Source: Candidatus Gracilibacteria bacterium
GTDB taxonomy: Bacteria; Patescibacteriota; Gracilibacteria; UBA1369; UBA12473
Reading direction: 5' to 3'
Length of the DNA stretch: 64,000 nucleotides
Assembly (NCBI GenBank): GCA_041658685.1
Contig: JBAZZS010000001.1
Location: 62,001 to 126,000 of the forward strand
Below the pieces are notes generated by a model. That model saw only the letters and a list, made by a program, of their open reading frames with translations, was not told where the DNA came from and ran no database searches. Below are positions 34,102 through 42,700 of this stretch, in pieces (the stretch's first letter is position 1; every line of letters starts with the position of its first letter). The translations under genes were made by a program, and so were the position numbers.

Positions 34102-34542
34102 ATGAAAATCACCCTTCTCCAAGTCGGCAAAACCAAAGAAAAAGCCTACATCGAGATTGAAAATGAGTTCAAAAAACGACTCACGCCTTTTTGCAGTCTC
34201 GAAACCGTGACGGTAAAAACGTCTGATTTTGAGGAGGAAAACAAGGCGCTTCAAGCCAAAATCCCGGAGCATTACACTGTGGTTTCGCTCGACCTCAAAG
34301 GCAAAGCCCTGTCTTCGGAAGAATTCGCCGCATGGATCAAAAAGCAACGCGACTTTGAAGGCGGGAAAATCGCATTCATGATCGGCGGCCCGCACGGATT
34401 GTCTCCTCAAACATTGAGTCGGGCGCACACGTCGATTTCTCTTTCGCGAATGACTTTTACTCATCAAATGGCACGCCTATTTGTGCTCGAGCAACTGTAT
34501 CGCGCGTTCATGATTCTAGCCAATAAATCCTATCATTATTGA
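34102..34542 (+). CDS. rlmH: 23S rRNA pseudouridine-1915 N3-methyltransferase
   Basis: 146 residues, close to the family length. Starts MKITLLQVGKTKEKAYIEIE; IAFMIGGPHGLS near 90-101 and LSRMTFTHQMARLFVLEQLY then RAF at the C-terminus are the SPOUT-knot signatures. It methylates the pseudouridine at 1915 in helix 69. ATG 34102 is chosen; the frame upstream runs through a repeat. It ends in TGA, overlapping the next gene's TTG start as TTGA. Confidence 0.95.
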   Translation: MKITLLQVGKTKEKAYIEIENEFKKRLTPFCSLETVTVKTSDFEEENKALQAKIPEHYTVVSLDLKGKALSSEEFAAWIKKQRDFEGGKIAFMIGGPHGLSPQTLSRAHTSISLSRMTFTHQMARLFVLEQLYRAFMILANKSYHY

Positions 34543-35627
34543 AAACCACTCAAGACCATTCTCATAAAAGATTGACCCTTCGCTTCGCTGTGGGCTTAAT
34601 TGTCGGCTTGCTCCTCATTGTGGGCGCAGGTAGTGGCGTGTGGTGGATGAAAAATCACGACGTTGAATTTCAAGAAAATTTTCTCGCCTCCTTCACGGGT
34701 TCGGAAGGGAATCTTTCAAGAATCGGAGGCACAAAAGAATCCAACACCGTCACCCTCGTGGCTTTCGGCGATATGATGTTGGACCGTTATGTGTGGACTT
34801 TGATGCAAAGGAACGGGCTCGATTATCCATTTGTGTATTTTCCGGAATTGCTCGATTCCATGCTTACAGATCCGGAAACGCAAGAACGCCTGACTCAAGA
34901 TTTCCTCTTCGCTAATCTCGAAGGTCCGATTTCGGATACGGATTATGTGAACCCCGGCACAGCCATGATTTTTAATTTTCGGCCCGAAGTGGTTGAGGTT
35001 TTACAAAAATACGGGTTCAACGTGCTCAACATCGCCAACAATCACTCCTACGACATGGGCGCCGACGCAGCCGGGCAAACCCGAACCTACTTGAGCGCAG
35101 GAGGCATTTCCTATTTTGGCGAAGCCAAAGGCATTACGGAAAATTCTATCTGGCGCACGGAAGCGAATGGCGTGACTCTGACCTTTATCGGGTTCAACGA
35201 CACGCTTTCCGACCAGCTCGACCTCGACGCGGCCACGGCCTTGATTCAATCCGTAGAAGACACGTCGGATTTCACGATTGTCTCGATTCATTGGGGCGTG
35301 GAATATCGCATCACTCCGACCGCAGACCAAATCGAAACCGCGCACGCTTTCATCGACTCCGGCGCAGATGTGATTCTCGGCCATCACCCGCATGTGGTGG
35401 AAACCAGCGAGTGGTACAACGGCCCGGACGGCACGCCTCGGCCGATTTATTACTCACTCGGCAATTTTGTGTTCGATCAATATTTTCAACAAAACGTGCA
35501 GGAGGGGCTGGGGCTGACCATTACGTTAAAAAAAGCGCCAAACGAGCTTGAATCGAGTGGCACAAATTTTATCACGGTCCGCGAGACTCCGTTTGATATT
35601 CTGAAATCACAGGTGAAAAAGCGCTGA
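34539..35627 (+). CDS. CapA-type metallophosphatase (poly-gamma-glutamate capsule family)
   Basis: 362 residues from a TTG that overlaps the rlmH stop. A membrane anchor at about 15-34 is followed by the PGA_cap fold: VAFGDMMLDRYV, LFANLEGPISD, NIANNHSYDMG, IVSIHWGVEY and DVILGHHPHVVE. The conserved Asp, Asn and His residues are metal ligands. It is probably an envelope-anchored phosphoesterase acting in capsule or wall metabolism. TTG is accepted because it retains the anchor and is coupled to rlmH; the first ATG would cut into the domain lead. Confidence 0.85.
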   Translation: MKTTQDHSHKRLTLRFAVGLIVGLLLIVGAGSGVWWMKNHDVEFQENFLASFTGSEGNLSRIGGTKESNTVTLVAFGDMMLDRYVWTLMQRNGLDYPFVYFPELLDSMLTDPETQERLTQDFLFANLEGPISDTDYVNPGTAMIFNFRPEVVEVLQKYGFNVLNIANNHSYDMGADAAGQTRTYLSAGGISYFGEAKGITENSIWRTEANGVTLTFIGFNDTLSDQLDLDAATALIQSVEDTSDFTIVSIHWGVEYRITPTADQIETAHAFIDSGADVILGHHPHVVETSEWYNGPDGTPRPIYYSLGNFVFDQYFQQNVQEGLGLTITLKKAPNELESSGTNFITVRETPFDILKSQVKKR

Positions 35628-35647
35628 TCCAATTTCGCATTTCGCGT

Positions 35648-35676
35648 TTGCATTGCCGCGTTTTTTATGGTATTAT
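35648..35676 (+). promoter_or_regulatory. Promoter of the gene at 35734
   Basis: TTGCAT (35648-35653), a 17-bp spacer and TATTAT (35671-35676) with extended TGG. Confidence 0.65.
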
Positions 35677-35733
35677 TATATGATGGTCGAAAAAAGACGA
35701 CCCAAAACAAAAACCATTTAACCCAAAACAAAA

Positions 35734-37356
35734 ATGGAAAAACTCATCCGCTTGTATCCGCTCAATGCCAGCCTATCCTGCCAACCGAGTCGGTTGGTTA
35801 ATAAAGGTCCAGAAGCTCCTGTTGCCCCAGAAGGAGGGACTGACGCCGGCAAAAAGGCTCCAACTCAAAAACAACTCGAACGCGGATATAAAAGCGGACT
35901 TGATGCCCTAGGAAAGGTCGGAGACAAAAAGGACTCCACGCCAGAGCAAATGGCCGCAGCGCTTGAAAATGCATTAATAAGTTTAGATGATTTGTATTCC
36001 CAGGATGCACAAGGACGCGTGGAGGGAGGAAGCGCAAGATTGGCTCAGGTTTTAAAGCGAATGGATGTTGTCCCAAGTGGGAAAACGAAAAAAGAGTATG
36101 ACCAAGTCATGACTGAATATGGGACTGGTTTTGTAAGTACGGAAGCGGAAAGAGCAGCGGCTGCGGAAATTCAGGCGGCGGATATTCAAAAAGAAATGGG
36201 AGATCAATGTAAAGAAGTAGAAGCAGCGAAAAACCAGGAAAGAATGGCTCTAAATCAAAAACAAGGAGAAAAAGTCAGCCAAGAACTTGAGACAGCAAAA
36301 TCAAGAGTGAGTGTTTGTGACGGGATACAAGGTCAATCACAAATAAAATTCGAAAATGCCACGGGATCTCTGACGCAAAGAGCCAAAGTGTTGGGGATTG
36401 AAGGGAAAAGTGCGGAAGAACTCGCCTCTCTTACTGATAAAGAATTAATCAGTGCGGCGGAAAAAGTGGTTGCCAAAGATGATACCGTTTTAGACGCCGA
36501 AAGAGATATTGTGGTTCAACAGCACGTGGCTGAAATGAAAGCTCGAATCAGAGGATATGGAGAAGCTAAAACCGTTTTACAAACAGCTGAAAAAGAATTG
36601 GTGGATGCACGAGAAAATCAGAGAGGGTGGGAAGGTCGACAAAAAAGTGTAAAAGCCGAAGAAGATCGGGCCGAGGTAGAATTTGGGGCAGTCAACGCCT
36701 CCATCGATCGGGGGGAATACGTCCCGAAAGGCGAAACAGAATCCATTGCGGAGTTAGCCTATAAACAAGCTTTGGCAGATCCCATGGATTCTCAAGCGGA
36801 AAAAGAGTTAATGGCCGATTACGCAGAGAGGTCACGCGTGGTCATGACCGATTTATTGCGAGGCGTGATGGTTCGGAAAATACAGGGGAAGAAAAATGAA
36901 TATGTGGCGTCCGTTGATTATTATCAGGGGTTAATAAATGATCGGACAGGAAAATTGCAAGAAGAAACAGCCGCTGCCAGTAAAAAAGCGACGGATTTTA
37001 TTGCAAGTTACGGGTTGGATCCCACGGCGATAAATGCGGCGCTAAAAAATGGAGGTAGTGGTCTTGAAAGAACGATTGATGCTCAATTTAATAAATCGAA
37101 TAACCCAAAAGTTATTAAACTGTTACAGAGTCATCCTGTCGGAGGAGAAGCGGCACGGGCTGTTCTCGGTAAATATACAGTTGATCTTGTCCCTAAATGG
37201 GAGAAAACAAAAGCCGCTGAAACAACCGATGCAAGGTTGGTTGATTTAATAGAAAGCCGAAACGCTAGACAGAATTTAGCGAGTCAAGCGGATGCGGTTA
37301 TGGCTCAACTCAATGCCCCTATAAGTGGAGGAGCGAATGAAACTGAATCTGCTTAA
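35734..37356 (+). CDS. Unknown 540-residue coiled-coil protein
   Basis: No signal peptide or membrane helix. Residues 20-55 are Pro/Gly/Lys-rich. The rest is almost entirely charged helix with heptad-like Glu, Lys, Ala and Leu (AAKNQERMALNQKQGEKVSQ, LQTAEKELVDARENQRGWEG), suggesting a long coiled coil with a helical end domain. I recognise no family. It has its own promoter and is followed by a 64-residue coiled-coil gene 44 nt later, possibly a partner. Confidence 0.7.
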   Translation: MEKLIRLYPLNASLSCQPSRLVNKGPEAPVAPEGGTDAGKKAPTQKQLERGYKSGLDALGKVGDKKDSTPEQMAAALENALISLDDLYSQDAQGRVEGGSARLAQVLKRMDVVPSGKTKKEYDQVMTEYGTGFVSTEAERAAAAEIQAADIQKEMGDQCKEVEAAKNQERMALNQKQGEKVSQELETAKSRVSVCDGIQGQSQIKFENATGSLTQRAKVLGIEGKSAEELASLTDKELISAAEKVVAKDDTVLDAERDIVVQQHVAEMKARIRGYGEAKTVLQTAEKELVDARENQRGWEGRQKSVKAEEDRAEVEFGAVNASIDRGEYVPKGETESIAELAYKQALADPMDSQAEKELMADYAERSRVVMTDLLRGVMVRKIQGKKNEYVASVDYYQGLINDRTGKLQEETAAASKKATDFIASYGLDPTAINAALKNGGSGLERTIDAQFNKSNNPKVIKLLQSHPVGGEAARAVLGKYTVDLVPKWEKTKAAETTDARLVDLIESRNARQNLASQADAVMAQLNAPISGGANETESA

Positions 37357-37400
37357 AATAATAAAATTGTATAATTTGTATTTTTAAAATTTATCTTCTT

Positions 37401-37595
37401 ATGACTTCCACCACTCTTACTTATCAGCAGGCGATTAAAATCTATACAGCCCATGCTCAAAAGCTCCAAAATAAGCTTTCCAACATGGAAGAGGAAATCA
37501 ATAGATTTATTAAAGGAGCTCAAAAAATGATTGAAAAACAAGATCGTAGCCAAGACATGGCTGCCATGAAAAAGCTGGAAGCGGACTTAAATTAG
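37401..37595 (+). CDS. Small coiled-coil protein
   Basis: 64 residues (AQKLQNKLSNMEEEINRFIK, then KGAQKMIEKQ), helical and amphipathic with no recognised family. A TATAAT lies about 26 nt upstream, so it may also have its own promoter. It overlaps the convergent lipoprotein gene by 4 nt. Confidence 0.6.
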   Translation: MTSTTLTYQQAIKIYTAHAQKLQNKLSNMEEEINRFIKGAQKMIEKQDRSQDMAAMKKLEADLN

Positions 37596-37948
37596 CTTTT
37601 AAGGGGTTGAACACAAGGAGCGATATCTTCGGGTTGAACAAGACAAAGAGGATTAGGTTCCCCTACATCGGGGTAGCATAACTCAATATGATTTGCGCGA
37701 AAAATTTTCACGACAGCAGCCACATTGTCAGCGCATTTTCCATAAGCAATTTCTTTAGGGGGGCGAGGGGTTGAAGAAAGATCTATTTTGGTCTGTGAAG
37801 GGATGGATTCTATAATAGATGAAGTAGCCGGAACGGGTTGCTGAGGGAGATCCGGTGCCACGCATCCCGTCATGAATAATGCCATCCAAGGAGCAACTTT
37901 CGCGGCGAAAGAACTTGAATGATCGAAAGAATCAGGAGTAGATCTCAT
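37592..37948 (-). CDS. Probable lipoprotein
   Basis: 118 residues. A signal-like segment (KVAPWMALFMTGC) ends in lipobox FMTGC, though the 16 residues before it are longer and more polar than usual. The mature part contains four further Cys (KCADN, ELCYPD, LCLVQ, PCVQ), which could form two disulfides. Family unknown. Confidence 0.6.
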   Translation of the reverse strand: MRSTPDSFDHSSSFAAKVAPWMALFMTGCVAPDLPQQPVPATSSIIESIPSQTKIDLSSTPRPPKEIAYGKCADNVAAVVKIFRANHIELCYPDVGEPNPLCLVQPEDIAPCVQPLKS

Positions 37949-37977
37949 AATAAGAATTTTTAAAAGTTAAGCAGAAA

Positions 37978-38006
37978 ACAATACAACCATTTTAGTTATT
38001 TGTCAA
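37978..38006 (-). promoter_or_regulatory. Promoter of the lipoprotein gene at 37592
   Basis: On the minus strand TTGACA (38006-38001), 17 bp, TATTGT (37983-37978). Confidence 0.7.
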
Positions 38007-38016
38007 TTATCACTCA

Positions 38017-38045
38017 TTGGCAGGACGGCATTTTTATGGTAAAAT
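38017..38045 (+). promoter_or_regulatory. Promoter of the beta-CASP nuclease gene
   Basis: TTGGCA (38017-38022), 17 bp, TAAAAT (38040-38045), with extended -10 TGG. Confidence 0.7.
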
Positions 38046-38074
38046 AATAAAAGGCCTAATATTAATCCCTCCCC

Positions 38075-39475
38075 ATGAAAATCACCTTTTACGGCGCAGC
38101 GCGAGAAGTCACCGGGTCCCGACATCTTTTGGAAGTGAATGGAAAACGTATCCTTCTCGATTGTGGCATTTTTCAAGGCCATCGTGCCGAGGCGGATGTC
38201 AAAAATCGCGAATTGCCTTTTGATCCGCCACGCGTCGATGCGGTCATTCTTTCTCATGCTCACATGGACCACGCCGGCGCATTGCCTCGCCTGGTTAAAT
38301 TGGGCTTTAATAAAACGATTTATTCGACTTTTGCCACCAAAGATCTCTGCAATTTCATGCTCATGGACAGCGCTTACATTCAAGAGCGTGAAGCCGTGTA
38401 CATGAACACCAAAAAGCACAAAAAAGGCACTCCCTTGGTCGAACCCGCGTACACCAGTGAAGACGCGGAAGAAACCCTCAAATATTTCGAAGGCGTGGCA
38501 TACGAAAAGCCCAAACAGATTTTCCCGGGCATTGAATTCACCTTTTATAACTCTGGCCATATTCTCGGCTCCGCATTGATTCTCCTTAAAATCGACGATC
38601 AAGAAGACGGTAAGACAAAAACCCTCCTCTTCACCGGCGATCTTGGTCGCAAGAACCTGCCGATTCTCAAGGATCCGGTTCAGGTCCCGGCTGCGGATTT
38701 TATGATCAGCGAATGCACGTATGGGAATCGTGTTCACGAGGATTTGGTAGAGGTGGAGAGCAAATTGACGAACATTGTGATGTCCACGATTCAACGGGGC
38801 GGGAAACTCATCATTCCGGCCTTTTCTCTCGGTCGCACGCAAGAAATCGTGTACAGCTTGCACGATCTTTTTAAGAAAAATTTAATTCCGCACGATCTCC
38901 CCATTATGGTGGATAGCCCGCTTTCCGGCAATCTCACCGAGGTTTTCCGCGGCCACATCGAGGATTTCGACAAAGAGGCGCAAGCCGAATTTTTGAACAA
39001 TCGTGAAAATCCATTCGGATTTGGCGCTCTCAAGTACACCACCAGCGTCGAGGAATCGAAGGCCATTGATGCGAGTCGCGTGCCCATGATCGTGATTTCC
39101 GCGGCCGGAATGTGCGAGTTCGGACGTGTGTTGCACCATTTGAAAAACAACATCGAAAATCCCAGCACAACGATCTTGATTGTCGGGTACATGGCAGATA
39201 ACACGTTGGGTCGAAAAATCGTTGAAAAACAGCCCATGGTGAACATTTTTGGCGATTCTTACAACGTTCGCGCTCGGGTCGAGGTGATCGATGCCTTTTC
39301 CGGGCATGCGGATCGCAGCGATTTGTTGGACTATGCTATGGGAGTTAAAGGCATTCAAAAAATGTTTTTGGTCCACGGCGAAGAAAAGCAATACACGGCT
39401 TTTAGCCAAGCGCTTGCGGAAAATGGCATGAAAAATGTGGAAGTGCCCGAGTTTGGGCAGAGCTTTGTGCTGTAG
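38075..39475 (+). CDS. Metallo-beta-lactamase/beta-CASP ribonuclease (YSH1/CPSF-like)
   Basis: 466 residues. HAHMDHAG at 61-68 holds the zinc ligands, LFTGDLGR follows, ECTYGNR begins the beta-CASP insert, and PAFSLGRTQEIVY, SGHADRSDLLDY and LVHGEEKQ are the terminal beta-CASP motifs. This COG1236 type is an RNA endonuclease or exonuclease family in archaea and bacteria, distinct from RNase J because it lacks the C-terminal dimerisation extension. It is probably involved in RNA processing or decay. Confidence 0.9.
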   Translation: MKITFYGAAREVTGSRHLLEVNGKRILLDCGIFQGHRAEADVKNRELPFDPPRVDAVILSHAHMDHAGALPRLVKLGFNKTIYSTFATKDLCNFMLMDSAYIQEREAVYMNTKKHKKGTPLVEPAYTSEDAEETLKYFEGVAYEKPKQIFPGIEFTFYNSGHILGSALILLKIDDQEDGKTKTLLFTGDLGRKNLPILKDPVQVPAADFMISECTYGNRVHEDLVEVESKLTNIVMSTIQRGGKLIIPAFSLGRTQEIVYSLHDLFKKNLIPHDLPIMVDSPLSGNLTEVFRGHIEDFDKEAQAEFLNNRENPFGFGALKYTTSVEESKAIDASRVPMIVISAAGMCEFGRVLHHLKNNIENPSTTILIVGYMADNTLGRKIVEKQPMVNIFGDSYNVRARVEVIDAFSGHADRSDLLDYAMGVKGIQKMFLVHGEEKQYTAFSQALAENGMKNVEVPEFGQSFVL

Positions 39476-39478
39476 CTT

Positions 39479-39527
39479 ATGTCGTGGTGAGGAGCTTCGC
39501 AAAAAAGCGAAGCGTCTCGAACCATAC
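39479..39527. repeat. Dispersed repeat, family c, copy 2
   Basis: ATGTCGTGGTGAGGAGC, hairpin GCTTCGC...GCGAAGC, then GTCTCGAACCATAC. The hairpin arms differ from copy 1 (13471) but remain complementary. Confidence 0.75.
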
Positions 39528-39556
39528 CTCAAAGCTTTTTCATTGAAGTCATGGAA

Positions 39557-39601
39557 GAAATGCGGGGGAGCGCACTTCGCTAGCGCTACGTGAGTAGTGA
39601 G
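39557..39601. repeat. Dispersed palindromic repeat, family a, deleted copy
   Basis: AAATGCGGGGGAGCGCACTT then CGCTAGCG and GTGAGTAGTGAG. It matches both ends of the pgi copy (reverse strand) with the middle missing. Confidence 0.65.
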
Positions 39602-39725
39602 TATATACTCACCCATGAAATAACCCTCATTTTACACCACAGAAAATGTGAAATTTTTACATTTTCGCCTAGACTTTTTGGGGTGATTTTTTGTATGATT
39701 TAAGCGTCATTTTAATCTGTTATTT

Positions 39726-40601
39726 ATGAATAATCCAATTACAAAAATTACCGATTATGAATTACTCAAACTCTGCGATAAATTTGGCAAGCAGGCGTTG
39801 TTGTGGCGGCGAAAATTTATGGGCCTTTTGCCGGAGGTGCATCGTCGAAAGTTATACAAAAAACGCGGGTGCGCGAGTATTTTTGAATTTGCGGCGAAAT
39901 GGGCGGGAATTTCTGAAAAGCAGACAAAAATCGTGCTTCGTTTGGAAGAACGATTTGAAGATAAACCTGTTCTAAAAAATTTGCTTGTGGAGGGGAGTGT
40001 AAGTGTAAATAAATTGGCACGAGTGGTTTCCATCGCTACTGTGGAAAACGAAAGTGAGCTGGCGGACAAAATAAAAAGACTCCCGAGAGCGGCGTTGGAG
40101 ACTTTTGTGAGAGACGAGCGTGAGGCAAAAAGTCTGCACGTGCAGAAGACACGTAGCGAGCCCGAAGGGCGAGCGGAGTGTAAACCCGAACGTAGTGAGG
40201 GTTTCCCTTGTATTTCTTTCTCCCTTTCTGCTGTTGTCATCACAGAACTTAACCGTCTTCATGTGCAAGGGCACGACGTGAATAAAATCATTTTGGAACT
40301 TTTAAAACAGAGAAATGAAAAAATCGAACAAGAGAAAGAGAAAATCGCAAAAAATGCACCAACGACGGTCTCCCGATACATCCCGGTTCGGGTGAAAGCC
40401 ATTCTTAAAGAGGAATTTGGCCAAAAATGTTCTATCCCCAATTGTCCAAAACTTGTACGCAACATCCATCATTCTCAAAGGTTCGCGCTCGCGCATACCC
40501 ATGATCCTCGTTATATGGCACCTCTTTGCAGAGAGCATCATCAATTGGCTCATATCGTGGACTTGAGATACGAAGAAAAATTAAAAATCGCCACGCCATG
40601 A
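39726..40601 (+). CDS. HNH-endonuclease-domain protein
   Basis: 291 residues. A helical N-terminal domain at 1-130 (CDKFGKQALLWRRKF, FAAKWAGISEKQT) is followed by a coiled segment (190-210) and a C-terminal HNH-type zinc site (CSIPNCPKLVRNIHHSQRFA ... MAPLCREHHQLAH). Residues 138-161 (LHVQKTRSEPEGRAECKPER, SEGF) are encoded by a palindromic repeat and are a foreign insertion. Function unknown; a nuclease of mobile or housekeeping type is possible. It is convergent with the LOG gene. Confidence 0.75.
   Translation: MNNPITKITDYELLKLCDKFGKQALLWRRKFMGLLPEVHRRKLYKKRGCASIFEFAAKWAGISEKQTKIVLRLEERFEDKPVLKNLLVEGSVSVNKLARVVSIATVENESELADKIKRLPRAALETFVRDEREAKSLHVQKTRSEPEGRAECKPERSEGFPCISFSLSAVVITELNRLHVQGHDVNKIILELLKQRNEKIEQEKEKIAKNAPTTVSRYIPVRVKAILKEEFGQKCSIPNCPKLVRNIHHSQRFALAHTHDPRYMAPLCREHHQLAHIVDLRYEEKLKIATP
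40134..40206. repeat. Palindromic repeat inside the HNH gene
   Basis: CTGCACGTGCAG palindrome, then AGACACGTAGCG...GAGTGT and AAACCCGAACGTAGTGAGGG then TTT hairpins. It is translated as a charged Arg/Glu/Pro stretch. Confidence 0.65.
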
Positions 40602-40623
40602 AGCGAAGTGAAATGCGCTTTTT

Positions 40624-41406
40624 CTACTCCAGCCTTTCCCCCATCTTTTCCAACGCTTCTTCTTTTTTTGCGAGGTCTTTTTTGGACATTTTGCGGGCCG
40701 CACGACGCGCGTGCGCTCGGCGTTCCCCATGGGATTCGGCATCTTCGGTCAATAAATATTGATCCGCGTTCAAGCACGCATTTTCTCCGAGTTCCTCGAA
40801 AAGTTCATGCGCTTTTTTAATGATTTTAAAGGCTTCGCGATTGTTTTTTGCAATATAAATATTGCGAAGATCCGGAGGGCTCACATAATTTAGACGAAGC
40901 GGGTAGTCAATGACCCAGTTGAGCAACTTTTCCCACAATTCTCCGACCAAAATAATGGGGATCGGACAGATGTGTTTCACTTGAGTGAGCTGCCACGTGT
41001 AAAACAATTCGAGGCACGTTCCAATGCCTCCGGGCATGACCACCACCACATTGGAGAGGGCCATAAAATGATCGAGTCGAGCGGAAAATTTATTGAAGTG
41101 TTTGCGAATTTCAAGGTGACTGTTGCCTTTGCATTCCTTGGGAAGGCGAATGGTCAATCCGATCGAGTCCGCATGATGATGAGGATCTCCGGCTTCATGT
41201 CCGGCATTGGCCGCTTCCATGAGTCCGGGCCCGCCGCCGGTCACAATATCAAACCCGTGATCTCCCACATTTTTTGCCAGGTTAAAAACGTCTTTATAGA
41301 GTTTTCCTCCGGGCTTAATTCGTGCAGACCCAAAAATCGCCACACGAAAATGTTTGCGATAGATGTCTTTTAACGTGAGATTTTTAACTTTTTGTTTTCG
41401 GGACAT
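40624..41406 (-). CDS. LOG-family Rossmann protein (TIGR00730 type)
   Basis: 260 residues. GGGPGLMEAANAG at 57-69 and PGGIGTCLELF at 125-135 are the LOG motifs. Members include cytokinin riboside 5'-monophosphate phosphoribohydrolases and pyrimidine-nucleotide nucleosidases. The C-terminal 45 residues are a charged helix rich in Lys, Arg and Glu not found in minimal LOG proteins. It probably cleaves a nucleoside monophosphate to base and ribose 5-phosphate. Confidence 0.88.
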   Translation of the reverse strand: MSRKQKVKNLTLKDIYRKHFRVAIFGSARIKPGGKLYKDVFNLAKNVGDHGFDIVTGGGPGLMEAANAGHEAGDPHHHADSIGLTIRLPKECKGNSHLEIRKHFNKFSARLDHFMALSNVVVVMPGGIGTCLELFYTWQLTQVKHICPIPIILVGELWEKLLNWVIDYPLRLNYVSPPDLRNIYIAKNNREAFKIIKKAHELFEELGENACLNADQYLLTEDAESHGERRAHARRAARKMSKKDLAKKEEALEKMGERLE

Positions 41407-41507
41407 GAGAGAGGGGAGAAAGAATAAAATATTATAGAAGTCACCTTATGTCAGCTTCGTGAGTGTCCTTCATGCTATTTTAACACAAAATAAGGTTAAA
41501 AGCAAAC

Positions 41508-42560
41508 CTATAACCCCAGCTTTTTCCTCGACTTCTTCACAAACCGTCGTTGGGTTTCCATTAAAATGTCTTTCAAGAATTTGTAGTCGCTGTACATGGA
41601 GGGGTAGCCCACGAGTTCTAAAAATCCGACTCCTTTTGCGGGTTTTCCTCCCATGGTTCCTGTCACGTGAAGCCCTCCTTCCCAATAATTGATGGCGCCA
41701 AAATTCATTTCTTGATTTTTGACACACGGCTCAACCTTGAGGTCGACTTTCCGTGATGGAACCTCGATGCGCCACGCCAACGGATACTCGGTTTTGGTTT
41801 TGGGGCTCACCCAAGATTTACCCAATGCCGTGAGGCGCACATCATGCGTGTGCACGGTTCGCCCGCTCGGCAGTGAAAAACTCGCCAAATAATTTTTAAC
41901 CCCTTTGTCCAAATATTCAAAACACACCATGTCCGTCCCATCCTCCAGCTGAACCGAAAACCACGTCCATTTGTCCTTGGAATACGCCACATCCGCCCAC
42001 TGATGATCCATCCAAGAAATGCCGCTCACCGGAATGGTCTTATTTTTGATGCGAATCGTGCCCTCGGTTTCCAATCGCGTCAGGGAGTAATAATATGTTT
42101 TTTTGGTGTTCAAAATCAGGTACCCGTTGCCACCTTCGAGCAGCGGCGGTTTTTTAGACGTAAGTGTGAGGTCGAGAAGTTCGGTTTTAAGATGATACTG
42201 AAACGGTTTGGGCGACTCCATGATGTTGTTGAAGTAGGTGTTCAATGTGAAGGGGCTCGTGTAATTCACATAAAGCAGAGGCTTGGTCCAGCTGTCTTTG
42301 GAGGCCATGGAGACAAAATCGATCACCGGATAAAATTTTTGGTGCGCAATGTCGGAAACCAGCGAATGTGAAAAATAAATCGTCGGGAAAGGCATTTTGC
42401 TCAAAAAAGGGATTTTCACCTTTTTCGTGTCCGCTTTAAAAAGGCAGTCCATGTAGGAGTACGCATGGCCTTGTTTGTCTTGAAGATGCCCGTTCCAATA
42501 CCACCACTCAATCGTGCTTTTGTGGGCGAGTTCGTCGCGAGGGAAAAGGATGGGGCGCAT
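41508..42560 (-). CDS. AttH/CrtC-like lipocalin-fold protein
   Basis: 350 residues without a signal peptide. EWWYWNGHL at 18-26 is the family opening, with WMDHQWAD in the middle and GFLELVGYPS near the end. CrtC is carotenoid 1,2-hydratase, and AttH-like proteins are of unknown role. No carotenoid genes are visible here, so a different hydrophobic ligand or substrate is likely. Confidence 0.8.
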   Translation of the reverse strand: MRPILFPRDELAHKSTIEWWYWNGHLQDKQGHAYSYMDCLFKADTKKVKIPFLSKMPFPTIYFSHSLVSDIAHQKFYPVIDFVSMASKDSWTKPLLYVNYTSPFTLNTYFNNIMESPKPFQYHLKTELLDLTLTSKKPPLLEGGNGYLILNTKKTYYYSLTRLETEGTIRIKNKTIPVSGISWMDHQWADVAYSKDKWTWFSVQLEDGTDMVCFEYLDKGVKNYLASFSLPSGRTVHTHDVRLTALGKSWVSPKTKTEYPLAWRIEVPSRKVDLKVEPCVKNQEMNFGAINYWEGGLHVTGTMGGKPAKGVGFLELVGYPSMYSDYKFLKDILMETQRRFVKKSRKKLGL

Positions 42561-42597
42561 GGGGGAGGATTAAAAACGTGGAGTTAATATTTATGGT

Positions 42598-42700
42598 GAG
42601 GGGTGGGGGTTTCTGACGTCGCATTTTCAAGGAAGAAACGCCAGCGACTCATGATCCGAGGCGTTTCGCTCCCATGCGACGGAGGGAATCCCCGCCCCTC
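42598..42700. repeat. Dispersed palindromic repeat, family b, copy B, at the pgi 3' end
   Basis: Outer GAGGGGTGGGGGTTTC and GGAATCCCCGCCCCTC are complementary with wobbles. Inner GCATTTTCAAGGAAGAAACG then CC, ATGATCC and GGCGTTTCGCTCCCATGCG. It encodes the last residues and the stop of pgi. Confidence 0.85.

Noticed and set aside
33900..34136. 79-codon N-terminal extension of rlmD
   Set aside because: It runs through a palindromic repeat and precedes the conserved TRAM-domain start at 33899.
40624..41406. Lysine decarboxylase, the old name for LOG proteins
   Set aside because: The GGGPGLMEAAN and PGGIGT motifs mark the phosphoribohydrolase-type LOG family, not PLP decarboxylases.
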